Assembly (NCBI GenBank): GCA_963573305.1
Contig: OY754334.1
Location: forward strand, 94,051,848 to 94,115,847
Direction: 5' to 3'
From: Pyrrhosoma nymphula
Taxonomy: Eukaryota; Arthropoda; Insecta; Odonata; Coenagrionidae
Length of the DNA stretch: 64,000 nucleotides
Positions 35,290 to 47,090 of the stretch are shown one piece after another. The notes beneath the pieces are model-generated. The model was not told the origin of the DNA, searched no databases, and was given only the letters and a program-made list of their open reading frames with translations. Made by a program: the position numbers and the translations under genes. The stretch's first letter is position 1, and each line of letters starts with the position of its first letter.

Positions 35290-35670
35290 TACCTATACCC
35301 GACTGTGAATAAAAGTAAGTAGAGTCTGCCGAAAATCTCCGGCAAAAACAAAGGTTATGCCACCCGTTAGCTAATTGTTTGATCTAAGATCTTGTAAAGA
35401 TCGATCAATAGCTTCAATATGAGCCCTATGACTCACTGTACACTCATCCCAGACTATAAGCAATGTTTCCCGAAGAAATTTTTCAAGTCGACCGTTTTTC
35501 CGGATCGGGCACATGGACTCCCCATCACAGAATACATTTAATGTCAATTTTAAAGTTGAGTGAGCAGTCCTACTTCCATTTAGAAGCGCCGCTGCGATCT
35601 CTGAAGATTCTATAGCCAGCGCTGTACCCCCTGACGATTTTACTCTCGTCATAGAATCGCCATTTCCCAT
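35290..35670 (-). pseudogene. Helitron-type PIF1-like helicase fragment
   Basis: The minus frame reads ESSEIAAALLNGSRTAHST, LKLTLN, then ETLLIVWDECTVSHRAHIEA and IDRSLQDLRSNN. After an in-frame TAG it continues LTGGITFVFAGDFRQTL. This is the order seen in the helicase half of Helitron RepHel proteins (PIF1-like SF1 helicases): the ATLL-GGRTAHS region, the Walker B WDE box and the GDFRQTLP motif. A stop codon splits the frame, and the similarity ends abruptly on both sides (about 35290 and 35670). No Rep domain or Helitron terminus was recognised. It is a dead fragment of a rolling-circle transposon. Confidence 0.88.
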
Positions 35671-35729
35671 AGAATCAGATGTTTAACAGAAAAATATATC
35701 AGATGTATCAGGGACTCAACAACCCTGAA

Positions 35730-35812
35730 GACAGCTCTGAGGAAGGTGCACGAGTCTGCCATCGAAACGTCGGCCAGTATGGAGAACCTAACACGGTGGA
35801 GAATTCATGCAT
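35730..35812 (+). mobile_element. Hammerhead-like hairpin motif, copy 2
   Basis: CTGAGGA (35737-35743) plus one base, a GGTG-CA / TG-C-CATC stem with loop around GAGTC, then GAAA (35764-35767) and CGTCGGC. ACACGGTGGAGAATTC follows downstream. It has the same design as copy 1 at 26405. Confidence 0.5.
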
Positions 35813-36241
35813 CAAGTACGCCGAGAAATCACCAGATATTATATCCGGAGTTTTTATTGTGACTGCAACCCTAAAATGCTACGCTTGTGTATTCAGCCGC
35901 TGAATTCATTTGCGAGGGGTAAGGTTCCAACTGCAAAGATGTTCCAACTGCATAGACAAATACATGAACATTTGGGGTAGCAGTTCCATATCAAAATAAA
36001 AATTCCTGGAATTTTGATTCCATTATATCTAATAAAAACTTAACGATAATTATGTATCGTTTGTAGAAGATCAATGTAGCCACATTTCGTCCCTCAATGA
36101 TTTTGTCTCAAGTATATTTTGAACTGTTTATGTTTATGGAACAAATATGGCAAAATTGATCCCGTATCATTTGATACGTTTATGGCCACTATTTTAGAAA
36201 TTACGACCGGCATAATTTCCATTAGTCAACTTCGATAGATA

Positions 36242-36425
36242 TATATTCCGGGAATTTTTTTTATTATTTTATTTTATCCATCCATAGTTTATTTTAGAAT
36301 ATCTCCAAATAAAGTATATTGTAATATAGTAAAGAATTATAGTATAGCGAAATTTATTTGGAGATATTCTATAGCAAACTATGGATGGATAAAATAAAAT
36401 AATAAAAAACTTTCCCGGAATATTT
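36242..36425. repeat. Fold-back palindrome, about 70-bp arms
   Basis: Left arm 36242-36313 and right arm 36353-36425 are near-perfect inverted copies. They contain TTCCGGGAA, a T/A-rich stretch, TCCATCCATAGTTT and ATATCTCCAAATAAA. The spacer is about 40 bp of AT-rich DNA. At 36444-36560 a segment with ACCCTGAAGATGATGGC, CTTTTGAAACGTTAG and ACCCGGAAATAAAGCC follows, another GAAAC-type motif. Confidence 0.9.
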
Positions 36426-36890
36426 CTCGTTCTGTTATAGACATCACCCTGAAGATGATGGCTGAGCTAACTTTTGAAACGTTAGTTCCAGGAAACCTGA
36501 CCCGGAAATAAAGCCAAAAATGATCAGTGGAATAAGCCGCGCCGGATAAATTTCCACGTTAAAAAAGATGCAGACTCAATTGCGTGAAGGATGATTAACG
36601 GTTTTTGGTGAGATTTCGATGGAGAGTTACAAAATTTTATGAAATAGCGGTTTTTTTTACTGTCCACAGTTTGAGATGTAAAGCCTCACACACCGCGTTT
36701 CTAAGATTTACGTAATTTTCAAGAGTTTTTTCATCAAAACATTGTCAAAATAAAAGAACTTTTCGGGCACTATTATTGGAAATACCTATAATGACCTAAA
36801 TCCTAATGACACATTAAGTTTGTAGATTTTAGAGACATTGCGTGTAGATTTTCTACAATGAATTACTTTGATTAAGTGCAATTTTCCGCA

Positions 36891-37012
36891 GATAGATATT
36901 CTTTATTTCACCACCCGGGTTTCGATGTTTTACATCATCTTCAGGCGATGAATTTACATGAAAATGATGTAAAACAATGAAATCCGGGTCGTGAAATAAA
37001 GTGTATCTATCT
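36891..37012. repeat. Fold-back palindrome with GGGTTTC / GAAATCC arms
   Basis: Arms 36891-36939 and 36964-37012 are inverted copies. Anchors are GATAGATATTCTTTATTTCA, CCGGGTTTCGATGTTTTACA and ATCAT. The loop is 24 bp and contains TCTTCAGGCGATG. Confidence 0.88.
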
Positions 37013-39395
37013 GTGGTACATTGCATTTAACCGCGTTATTCCTCGTAATGCGTAGTATGAAGCTTTATACTTTTAGTAAACTTCGGACAGTGCATGCAAA
37101 AACGTATTTTATTTCCAACGCCGTGAAGTACACGAGCACACCAATTAACCAGTGTGACCCTACCTTGGAAACCAATACGAAGTTGAAAACAGATTCCGTC
37201 ACGTCCAGGGGGTAGTCAAGACCCCGAGTTTCGTTTAGTGCCTAACTCGGCTGACATTAATCATCCTGACTCACCGAAAGAGACTCGGCGGGTGATTTTC
37301 TAATAAGAGAGGGCGTGATCTGGTAGGAACTTCGTGGTATTGTAATTGGTGCGCTCCCTGGCGTCCTTCCCTCCATCAAAAGGGATTTCTCGGAATGCTA
37401 TTCTTTATAAAGAAGCTACCCGCCCCCCGGCCGCCTTTCATGCTCTAGGGCATCCCACAAGATGTTTCTTTCGATCCTGAAGAGGGGGAGTCAAATATGT
37501 GCACCACTCCCCCTTGGCACCCTTTTGGGAGAGGGATAGGGTGCACAAAAGGGACCACCAGGGGAGTCGGATAATGCTCGTCGATTCGCTTTTGTTCGCT
37601 AGGGAACGGGAAAAGGGTTCACTGGGTTGGGAGAAGAAAGAAAAGGCATTTAAGATGAGATGAGGAAGGTAACGATGAGGTTCTGGATTAGAGGGCGATG
37701 GAGAATCAAGAGCAAGGCCGGAAACGTGCTCGTGAAAATGTGTACTTCAGCATCCACCATGCTATCGTGGAAGCTGCATTTGATATATCCGTAAGGAATC
37801 GTTGCAACACAGAAATCATTACCAAGCATCATTGGTTTGAGAGTATAAGAGACAATTAACCATGAAACGCAATCCAAAATCGCTTTTGAGAGCCCAAAAT
37901 TGGCCTTTGACTTTTGACATTATGAATTATCACTGTTGATCTGTAACCTCTTCCTGTATCAGGAAACGATCAACCTGCCGTATGCCATGTTGAGATAAAA
38001 GAATGTTGAGGAACACTCGTCCGAGGTAGTCTTGATCATTAATTTAACCGCAGGAATTTTATTGCACAACAACTCAAACCCATGTGCAAGACTGAATCTA
38101 CTCTCAGGGGCTATTTGGAAATAAAGGTGAAAGGCCTCGGATAAAAAAGGCTTTACTTTTGTGAAATTTTGAGTGAACAACCAACACTTTTCTTGAAAAA
38201 GGTATAATCTTTCAGTATTACTAAAACTTTATGGCATTTTTATTCGCTACTATATGATAGAGACAAAGGTGATTATACATTCATTCCTAGCTCGGGATGA
38301 AGGATGCTTAGATTAACTTTTTCTTTTGGTGGGAGACAGTAAGGGCTTCCTTCATCCTAGTTTGGGAAAGTTGGTACTCAAAATAAAGCAACTGAGCATG
38401 ATATAAACAGTCGAAAATTAAACGTATAATTATTTTTCAAATAAAATGTTTTTGCATTTTTTGTAGCAGGTAACATGAGTTGCGCTTCATTGAGCCTGCC
38501 TGATAGGACTTAAAAACATCATGGTCAAATGAAGGAGTGCCAAAAAATATTGTAGGAAGAATTGTACAATACAAGGCTTAAGCCGGTATACTAAGAGCTA
38601 ATTCTTCCATCATAGCCTTAGCTTATTCTGGATATTTACATCACTACTTCCGCAATTGAATTTTATTTTGAAAATCTGACAAGGTCGCTCCTTCGATACT
38701 ATTGTTAATACCTTGGAAAAAGAACCGAAGAGAGCCATCCGTGAAGGTCGACATCTAATGGTAGACCATCAAGTTAAGTGCATTTTATTACAGTTCGAGC
38801 ATCTATGGATATTATTTTATTTTACCATATTACTTGGCTTTCTTACAGAAACTACTTTTCGCCATTTTCGTTACCATTTCTTAAATTACTGTGCCAGTAG
38901 AATATTCTAAGGGATACTAAAAAAAGTTATTACATAAATAATTCAGCTGTGCTTTGGAGGAATGATAAGTTGACATGGCGTTAGAAGCAGACCCTTTGAA
39001 CGCTCAACAGCAGCCGTAGTTTCGCAGTGTTTTCGTCTGAGGCCATTAAATAAGATTCGCACCACCTCCGATAACTTCAATGAGAAAGTGATCGCATCGT
39101 GTACACTTTCGGGATGAGCGCTAACATAAATCCAGACAATCAATTCACGGATATCACCATATATCAATGCAACGCGTCCCCTTCGCTTGCGAACATATAT
39201 TTTTTCCCTGAACAGCCGGGCACTTACATGTAATTGAGACTCACGCTTAAAGATGGCATTGCACCTTCCGAGGCAGCACGCTCATTCCCCTTAACCCGTC
39301 AACCACCTCCGGGGTGCGTCTCGCGAGATTGCAAAGTGCATTCACAGATGTCATTGGCCGCGTGGGTCGCGCTCGCTCGCGGCTCATCGACATTC
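37013..39395. other. No gene recognised
   Basis: Unannotated single-copy-looking DNA. A GC-richer patch at about 37260-37640 and a CpG-rich patch at about 39290-39390 (GGTCGCGCTCGCTCGCGGC) are the only compositional features. A 74-codon minus frame at 39167-38943 has no recognisable family. Confidence 0.5.
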
Positions 39396-39399
39396 TTAA

Positions 39400-40659
39400 G
39401 GTAGTTTGAGTGAAAAATCACTTCACCTAGAATTTGATGAATTTTAACTCATTTTAAAGAAAAAAACACATCTTTCCAAAAACTAAAAAATACTAACCCC
39501 TTGCCGAACTCCTTTTCGAGCAATTTACTTAAAAATCTACGATGTTTTACAATGGATTGTGCGCTCCGGGGGGAGAATATTGAAAAAAATAGGAATTTTT
39601 AACACTAAGGGCCGAATTTTTAGTCTTTACCCAGCAGTCCCCCAGCCTCTATCTGGCCCCTTCGTCAAAAACGGTATTTATAGTCTGATTTCCACCCCCA
39701 GCAGCCCCCTTAGCCTCTCCTTATTCTGGCAGCTGATGCATGCTCCACCAGGGGCGCCCTTATCGAAAAAATAACACAACAGATATAACTAAACTGACTC
39801 TAATGAACGTGCATAGCCTTAAATTAATAATTTCGAAGTTTTTATGGTAATAAAACAACGGTGAGATTTGCTCTCAATCGATAAATATCTGATGTGACGC
39901 CAGAATCATTCCATGCATGTTCGTATACACTCGCAGCAGATTTTTTCCCACAATTTCTTCTTCTTGCGGCAGGAAACTGCGTCCGTTTTCTTACTTACCA
40001 CTATATATTTATGCTTCTACACCGGGGCACACAAAATCTTCTTCTCCACACCGTTGAAGCTATTTGCACGTCGAGCGGCCATCTTAACAGTTTTCATGCT
40101 GCGTCTGGCTCTTTATTTATCCGTATCCATGTTGATCACGAGCGTCACCACCGAAAAATTTGAGCTGCGAATTCCATTTCCCGCCGTTTGTAGTCCTTAG
40201 TTACCAGATCTAACCCCCAACCATCCCCTACCTAGCAGCTCCCTTAATTTTGACTATAGGACGCACAATTCAAGGGGCCTGCTGGGTAGGGGATGGATAA
40301 GGGGACTAGGTAACGACTATAAATACGGCCCTTAGATTTCGTTGGTGTGTAGTTTATATGTTTTCTCAACTATTTTAAAAATATAATGAATTACTCACCG
40401 CAGTAGTTATACAGAATCGTGAAAAAAACATCTGCTATGAAGGTGTTTTCACCTTACGGCGTGATAAAATGAGTCATGTTAGAAATTTATGTTGACATAA
40501 ATTAATACCTGAGATTTATTGACATGCTACATATAACTATATTTTTTCTTTATTAATATTACAATATTTACTTCATACCTCGAACTGGCGCTGAAATAAA
40601 AAAATAGAATTCGAATATGGTCTCCATTATAACTAGGGACATTTTTCGCTCAAAATACC
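39400..40659 (-). mobile_element. TTAA-family element A (split by a nested insertion)
   Basis: It is flanked by TTAA (39396-39399 and 40660-40663), with ends GGTAGTTTGAGTGAAAAATC and the inverted GGTATTTTGAGCGAAAAATG. Removing the nested element 39608-40332 leaves about 535 bp that aligns end to end with the reverse complement of element B (558 bp). It shares ATCACTTCACCTAGAATTT, CCCCTTGCCGAACT, TTTTCACCTTACGGCGT-like and CCATATTCGAAT. No coding capacity, so it is a non-autonomous family. A TTAA duplication is typical of piggyBac and a few other superfamilies; the terminal bases do not let me choose. Confidence 0.85.
39608..40332. mobile_element. 725-bp inverted-repeat element nested in element A
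   Basis: Its ends AGGGCCGAATTTTTAGTC and the inverted AGGGCCGTATTTATAGTC lie between two TA dinucleotides. The flanks AACAC-TA and TA-GATTTCGT rejoin to match the uninterrupted sequence in element B (AACACCTACATTTCGT). Inside is a second palindrome around 40200-40310 built from TCCCCTACC-AGCA and TGCTGGGTAGGGGA. There is no transposase frame. Superfamily not assigned. Confidence 0.85.
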
Positions 40660-40663
40660 TTAA

Positions 40664-41221
40664 GGTAGTTTGAGCGAGATAGTTCCCTAGTCACAATGGT
40701 GACCATATTCGAATACTATTTTTTTGTTTAAGCGTCTGTAAGAAGTATGAAATAAATATTGCAGTATTTATGGCGCAAAAATATAGTTATACATGACAAA
40801 AATTCTCAGTAACAAAATAAATAAAGCTACATAAGTCTCTAACTTGACTCATTTTTTCCCGCCCTAAGGCTAAAAAGCCTTCAAACCAGCATGCTTTTTT
40901 TTTTAGATTCTGTAAACATTACTTCGGTGAGTAACAGATTAATTTTTATAAATTGTTGAGAAGACATACAAACTAAACACCGTTAATTTTTGGACGAAAT
41001 GTAGGTGTTGTAAATTCGTAATTTTTTTCAGAATTCTCCCTCTGGAGCGCACAGCCGTAATCTATCCCATGCAAACAGCTTACATTTTGAGGCAAATTGC
41101 TCGAATATTAGTTCGGCAAGGGGTTGATATTTTGATATCAATGGAAAGATGAGTTTTTTTTATTTAAAATGAGGCCACATTCATAAAATTCTAGGTGAAG
41201 TGATTTTTCGCTCCAACTACC
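40664..41221 (+). mobile_element. TTAA-family element B, complete, 558 bp
   Basis: It is flanked by TTAA at 40660-40663 (shared with element A) and 41222-41225. The terminal inverted repeat is short, GGTAGTTKGAGCGA. Internal landmarks are CTAGTCACAATGGTGACCAT, TTCGGTGAGTAACAGATTAA, CCCTCTGGAGCGCACAG and AAGTGATTTTTCGCTCC. It is the reference copy for members A, C, D and E in this window. Confidence 0.87.
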
Positions 41222-41225
41222 TTAA

Positions 41226-42977
41226 TCGCTCCCGACGAGACTTGGCGAGATTTCTTCCCTGATTCACCCCTTCGTATGAATTGCAGGGCGGGGAGAGGCG
41301 ACGGCACCCTCATTGGGTTTATAACAAGCCGTCACCTTTCCTAAATCACCAATGTAGCCAAACCTCCCGGAAAATCCTGCAGACTCCACTAATGTGTCAG
41401 TAATTTTCAAAATCTTTAAAATTTACCCGGCATTGGACTTTTCCTTCCCGCATAACTTTAAAATCATAATTAGTAAAATATTTTCCATTTCCATTGCTTG
41501 CTTGGATTCATATTATTTTTACATATTAATTGTTGCTGATATAAAAGAATTACAGAATAATATCTCATGATTCAGAATATGCATATTAATACCTAACATT
41601 ATATTTCAACCTTTTCCGGACAATTGTTTTCCGATAAAGGACGTTTTCTTCTTAAAAAAATGGAATGGAGGTCGCATAAAAACATTTAAACTCTTTAAGG
41701 TATTATTTCTAAGATTTGTTCATAATTGTTTAACAAACCAGAGACTGGGAATCACAAAATGTGCTGAGATGACTCCAGAAGTATGTGCCAAATTCGGCAA
41801 CCCTGATATTAAATAGTGATAAATCGGCTTGAATCCATCTTTAATATCCCTTCTTGCATTTCTTTGCATTCAATAACAATATTACGTCATATTTGGCGCT
41901 AAATTAAAGTATTAATGTCGGATACATAGTGAAAAACTTTTTATATTATTGTAAAAAAACTAGTATCTTTTTATTTTTATACCCAAAACAAACTAGTATC
42001 TTTAAAAGATACTGGAGAACAATACGTCGAGTCATCCAAAATGTACATCTCTTATGTGGATTTAGTCAGACTGCGATCGATTTGCACATTAATTCTGCTC
42101 ATTGCAGTGAATGCAGATTTATTGTTCGATGCAATAATGACTTTCACTTCATTCTACGAAATTTCTTACCGTGGAACGGAAGACTCCTGTGTCCAGAGAT
42201 ACTCCAGGAGTAGGCAACCTCTCAACACCACTGCAAATGGTTTTATAGCTCGGGATACTCAAAGAAACTGCCTCCTCCACGCTTCAAACTCGCCTTCCAC
42301 TCCTTAAGGATGCGTCTCGTTACCCTCTCCCTCCACCTTCCCCTTCGTTCACAACGACCTCCCCTCACCACAACCCCCTCCTCCCTCAAACACGGTCCTG
42401 ATCCCATTACCTCGCCTGCTGCCATCTCACGGCAGTTCCAGGAAGCGGAGAGGGAGTCAGTCTTGGGCACGCAAACGCTTCTCTCACTATTCCTCGGGAA
42501 TGTTAAGTGAAGCTGATTGGTTTGCCATTGGCTTTCTCTCTCTCTCTCCTCATTCCTCCTCTCCGTTTCCACATCCTTCCTCCCGCTGTTCAATCCCTTT
42601 TCTACTTCCTCTTACTCTTTCTCTCTCTCTCTGCTTTACAATCAGCATCCCTCCGTCCAGCAACCTCTCCGTACCCAATCCAACATGGTATCCCTTCCAA
42701 CTGGAGGCTTTGCGACCAAACTACACGCGCACGTAGTTTGATGAGTTTCACACTTTTAACAACGGCTTGTGTGCAATTTTCGCTTTGAAAACAAATCACT
42801 TACTGCAACCGTTAAGAATAAACTTGTTTGCTCACTCTTAATCTCAAGTTAGTGGAATAAAATGTAGAATAAGAGGGATAGGATTGAAGCAAAAATTGAT
42901 GGAAAGTCCCAGGAATAAAGCCAAGGCCATATTATATATATTACGAGTTCGTGGAAAATCACACGCGATAATAAAAA
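41226..42977. other. No gene recognised; pyrimidine-rich tract at 42290-42680
   Basis: Mostly AT-rich DNA without gene signals. From about 42290 to 42680 the + strand is strikingly C/T-rich (CTCCCTCCACCTTCCCC, TCTCTCTCTCTCC), which leaves several overlapping open frames without family resemblance. Confidence 0.5.
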
Positions 42978-43215
42978 AATAAACTTTGCCACAGGTGGGG
43001 CGGAATTAATATAGAAACACAAAAAAGAAGAACACTCACACACTATACGTTCTGATATTTCGGCACGTTGCCTTTCTCACAGAGGGAAGGATACAGAAGT
43101 TTCTGTATCCTTCCTTCTGTGAGAAAGGCAACGTGCCGAAATATCAGAACGTATAGTGTGTGAGTGTTCTTCTTTTTTGTGTTTCTATATTTAATTTCGC
43201 CCCACTGTGGCAAAG

Positions 43216-43223
<8 letters not shown>
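42978..43223. repeat. Near-perfect 121-bp-arm palindrome
   Basis: Left arm 42978-43098 and right arm 43101-43223 are almost exact inverted copies with a 2-bp centre. Anchors are ACTTTGCCACAGGTGGGGCG, ACACTCACACACTATACG, TTCTGATATTTCGGCACG and TTGCCTTTCTCACAGAG. The right arm runs directly into a TA array. DNA like this extrudes as a hairpin and is unstable in cloning. Confidence 0.95.

Positions 43224-43286
<63 letters not shown>
43219..43286. repeat. TA dinucleotide array 1
   Basis: About 33 TA repeats immediately after the palindrome. Confidence 0.97.
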
Positions 43287-43320
43287 CTCAATCATTCGGA
43301 AACATGACGCTCAAAGGCGC

Positions 43321-43478
43321 GAATAAATTCATAGGAAATGGAAATGGGTAGGAACACATAAAAGGACGAACACAAGGGTTTGGTGGGAAGATGAAAATGA
43401 GTCAAATCCAGACAAACCTTGTGTTCGTCCTTTTATGTGTTCCTATCCATTTCCATTTCCTATGAATGTATGAATTTA
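43321..43478. repeat. Fold-back palindrome, about 62-bp arms
   Basis: Arms 43321-43382 and 43414-43478 are inverted copies anchored by TTCATAGGAAATGGAAATGG, AACACATAAAAGGACGAACA and CAAGGGTTT. The spacer is about 31 bp. Like its neighbour it ends directly in a TA array. Confidence 0.92.
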
Positions 43479-43488
43479 TATATATATA

Positions 43489-43565
<77 letters not shown>
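43477..43565. repeat. TA dinucleotide array 2
   Basis: About 43 TA repeats, interrupted once by TTTT and once by AATA. Confidence 0.95.
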
Positions 43566-43569
<4 letters not shown>

Positions 43570-44143
43570 GGAAAGTACTAAAGAAGAACTACCGGGGAGC
43601 AAGTAAAATAGCAATATGTAAGGAATTAGGGCCTGCAGTCAACCAATATTAGGATTGAACGACCAATGATAGGATGAAGTAGAAAAATACCAAGCGCTCA
43701 TAATGAGCCATAAGATTCTACGCCCCAAAAACCTCCACTTTCTAAAAATAAAATTACCGGAGTAAAAGTACACATAAGGCGAAAAAAATGCTTTATGTAC
43801 AATATTAAAAGAAGACATTAACGCGCCTTCAGCTGCACTTCCCTGCAATAAATTCGGGTTCGTGCATGTAAAGCATCTGAAAAATGAAGTTGATCGGTAG
43901 CTTTCTTTACAGGCAGTGGATTGATTTCTCCGTGTCATTTTCGAGATAAACAATAATTACTCGTTTAAGAGTATAAGATAAGATTAAGATCGGTTGCGTA
44001 TGTGTATACGATATAAGCGTGACCTTTGGTTGGTGATGTTTTATTTTTATGTGATAGAAAGAAAAATTTAGGGAGCATAAATCTAAACCAAATTATTCGG
44101 ATCTTCTCCATTTTAGAAAAAACAGCCCGGGAAATAATTTCTG

Positions 44144-44195
44144 CGTCAAGTCAAGTCAATCAAGTCAAGTCAAGTCAAGTCAAGTCAATCAAGTT
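44144..44195 (+). repeat. TCAAG pentanucleotide microsatellite
   Basis: About ten TCAAG units with two interrupted TCAA units. Confidence 0.95.
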
Positions 44196-44454
44196 TAGCT
44201 CCTCACATTATATTTGAGGGGTATCCTGTATTGGCCAGTCATAACCTCCACTATTTAGTAATGAAATCTTTCGGCATTGATAATAAACATTATCACAAAT
44301 AAAAACCATAAACTTAAAAAATATTGAATATAAATAAAAGATATTGATTTTAAAATCGTGTTCTTATTATTAATATCCTACTATCCTCGCCTGGTAGTTT
44401 TCATTATTTTCATTCTGATCTTCAACCTTCATTATTTTATTCAATTTTGACTCA

Positions 44455-45345
44455 TTAAACTGTCTTTAAGCCGAATAATTTGCCATGCGTCCGCTGTTCT
44501 TAATAATATGGCTGCATCATGGCCAGCGACCGTTCTGGCTTAATCTGAATACCAAACCTGTGTTACTTGGGAATGGATTCCCTGCATATTGCTAAATAAA
44601 TTTTATTTATTTCATCTTATCCAGAGATAAACCGTATCCTCATCAGCTAACTTTTAAATAAAATCCTACTTGTTTTAATCAGATATACTTTTATAGGATT
44701 TATATTAGGATTGGAAAGGTAAGGGATGAGATTAGGTGAATAGCTGCTACCCTTAGGAGTCTATTTCAAACCCAACGGGTATTCATAACATATCATATGA
44801 TTTAATACGAAGCCATTTTCTCCCTTACATCACCTAATCCGCATATTGCTATAGCTTGTAATAATCGTAAGTTGAAATGGGAAAGAGATAAGTAAGATGA
44901 CTAACGAATTTCATTGAAAAAATGATGCAAGATCAATGAAAAGACGCACATAATAATAATATTAATAGGTGTACTTAATGATAATTTCTACTTTGCAATG
45001 AATTGAGGTTACATAATAAATATTTTGAAAATTGATGCGCATGTATACTCAATACAGTCAACATACCTACTTATTAAGCAGAAATTAATTTTCCCTCTTT
45101 CATCGCTGAAAGCCCTTTACTACGCATACTAATCTGGTATTCGCATGCGGGATTATTACGTCACTTACAGCGTTATAACAAGTCAAATAACTTCGTTTGG
45201 TGATTGTCATTATTAATATTCTGATCTGTGTATCAACTAAAGAATCAATTTGAAGGCGAATAATGTCACCAATCGTCCACGGTTCTGGCAAAAATACGGT
45301 TGCATCATGGGAAGTGAAAGTTCTGCCTTCAACGTCATGAGTTCA
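44455..45345 (+). repeat. Pair of diverged direct repeats (44455-44560 and 45225-45345)
   Basis: Both contain CGAATAAT, a CGTCC segment, ATGGCTGCATCATGG / ACGGTTGCATCATGG and GTTCTG(G/C)C in the same order. An ancient dispersed repeat of unknown type. The DNA between them and on to 46000 shows no gene. Confidence 0.5.
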
Positions 45346-46004
45346 TGATTCTATTTGATGAAGAGCCCGCTGAAAGCTACCCTCACAAGGAATGAAACAA
45401 GGAAAAAACTTCTTCCTACCTAGCAGCGGTGGATATACTTCTGCGGCAGACAAGCATTGGCGATAACAGCGGGCTATAACAGGTTGGATGCGAAGGATAA
45501 TGGTGTTGTAAATAAATGGAGAAGTTCAAACAGATCGGGAGAGTTACCGAGGAAGAAGTCTTTAGAAACAGTGGACCGTGAAATAATATTATGAAAAGCG
45601 GTTGAAACTTCCTTTAACCGAAAAATGTATTAAGGAGAAAAAAAATTATCTGATAACTGAAGAAGTACCGAGGAGGATCGATGTACAAGTGTACCAAACC
45701 ATTCGGAGATTATGAGAAATATAAAATTGAAAAAATAATGGGCTTATGAAGAAGATTGCCAAAACAGGAGGATATCGATAATAGGACAGTATTGAATAAG
45801 AATTTAGGCTAGCTCTCGTACGGAAATGAGCTATTCAGAAGGCAAAAATATAATCAAAGTGAATTCGATTGTAGTTCATTCCCATATCCCAAGGGAATTG
45901 TTTATATGTTTTGGAAATTTTTGGAGAAGTAGCGCAATGGAAATTAATGGTGTACATGTAAATTAAATACTTGTTAAGTAAATAATGAATAATAGTGAGG
46001 AGAT

Positions 46005-46094
46005 TTTGTATTAATTAAAATGTTGAGATATTTTTCTTCATAATGAGGCCAAATTCATCGAATTTGTGTGCAGGGTTATCTCGCTCACACCACA
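46005..46094 (+). mobile_element. TTAA-family element E, right-end fragment
   Basis: TAATGAGGCCAAATTCATCG and GGTTATCTCGCTCACACCAC precede a TTAA at 46095. This matches the end of element B (AATGAGGCCACATTCAT, TCGCTCCAACTACC). The left end was not found. Confidence 0.55.
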
Positions 46095-46829
46095 TTAAAT
46101 CCTTCACAGAATTCTAACAATGGGCACCATTTTGCTGTGAAGAATCAAATGAAAGAAAAGACACCTTTTCTCAATTAATTCTATATACTGATAACGAATG
46201 CGATCTGCAAAGTTCGTTATCTGTGAGACGAACGCAATTGAGTTTGAGGATATCAATATTTTAAATATATTCGATTGTGCTATCATGTTTTCATGTCGAT
46301 ATCACCGGCAGAGTGATTCTATACTGTAGTCGTTGTTTGTACTGCTAGTCGATGTTCTGCAAGACATGTAGATAACGTTTGAAGTATTCTCCGCTATGTG
46401 GTGTGAGTGAGAATGGTTGAAATATCGAATTAAAATAATACGTAAAACATAATGGCGAAAGTTCCACAGCGGAAAGGTCATTCGCATTGACAGGGTCCTG
46501 GGTCCTTCCATATCGCGCCGAGTGCATAAGGCTGTTGAGCTAACGAGTCATCCTTCTCCCCGGTAGATTTTTGCGAATCAATTTTCCTCTTTGGAATGTG
46601 CACATATGAGTGAAAAGCTCATATGTGCACTTGCAAGTGACTCCGTAAAGATAATACCGTGGCTAGTCCCGGTATCCTCAAAATTTGTTGATACAACATA
46701 AACGATGACTGAGTAAATGAACACCAAGATAATAATTCTGAAAATACTTTTTTTTAAATATTTTACTCTTATCGGCATTTAAAATAATAGCGCATTAAAA
46801 TATTTAATAAAATATATATTCTCAACTAC

Positions 46830-47090
46830 AGGCTGGTGAAATATCTAATACGGGGCGTGGCGCTGTATGGGCCAGAGACCTGGTCGTTGCGAAGTTGTCG
46901 GCGGATTTTCGGAGAAGGCAGAAGAGATGGATGGAGGAGGTTTTGAGAGGAAAGGTTATGTTGAAGAGGGTAAAAGAGGGGAGAAGACTGGGGAAGCGTG
47001 GAAGAGGAAGGAAGAGGATAGGAATTCAAGGCGAAAGAAGAGGAGGTAGAAGATATGACGAATTTAAGAGAGATTGAATGGCGGGACATC
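46830..47090 (+). pseudogene. Non-LTR retrotransposon C-terminal tail, decayed
   Basis: The + frames read LVKYLIRGVALYGPETWSLR, then after frame changes VKEGRRLGKRGRGRKR and GGRRYDEFKRD. This is the C-terminal region after reverse transcriptase seen in many insect non-LTR elements (VALYGAETWTLR, then EGRMLGKRGRGRKR, then YxEMKR). Stops and frameshifts are present. 46100-46825 upstream shows nothing recognisable. Confidence 0.75.

Larger units (their letters stand above)
35020..36215. repeat. Inverted copies bracketing the Helitron fragment
   Basis: Positions 35025-35110 and the reverse complement of 36125-36212 share TAATTTCTAAAATAGTGGCC and an AAATGATACG segment. They share a TTGCAAAATTTT / CAATTTTGCC region as well. 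The inverted pair encloses the helicase pseudogene and the second hammerhead-like hairpin. They may be the inner parts of one fold-back element or two independent insertions. Confidence 0.55.

Noticed and set aside
36444..36560. CTGAAGA ... GAAACG segment as a fourth hammerhead-like hairpin
   Set aside because: The bases between the two boxes do not form the stem seen in the other three copies.
38943..39167. 74-codon minus frame with protein-like composition
   Set aside because: No recognisable domain and no supporting signals; chance or unidentifiable transposon debris.
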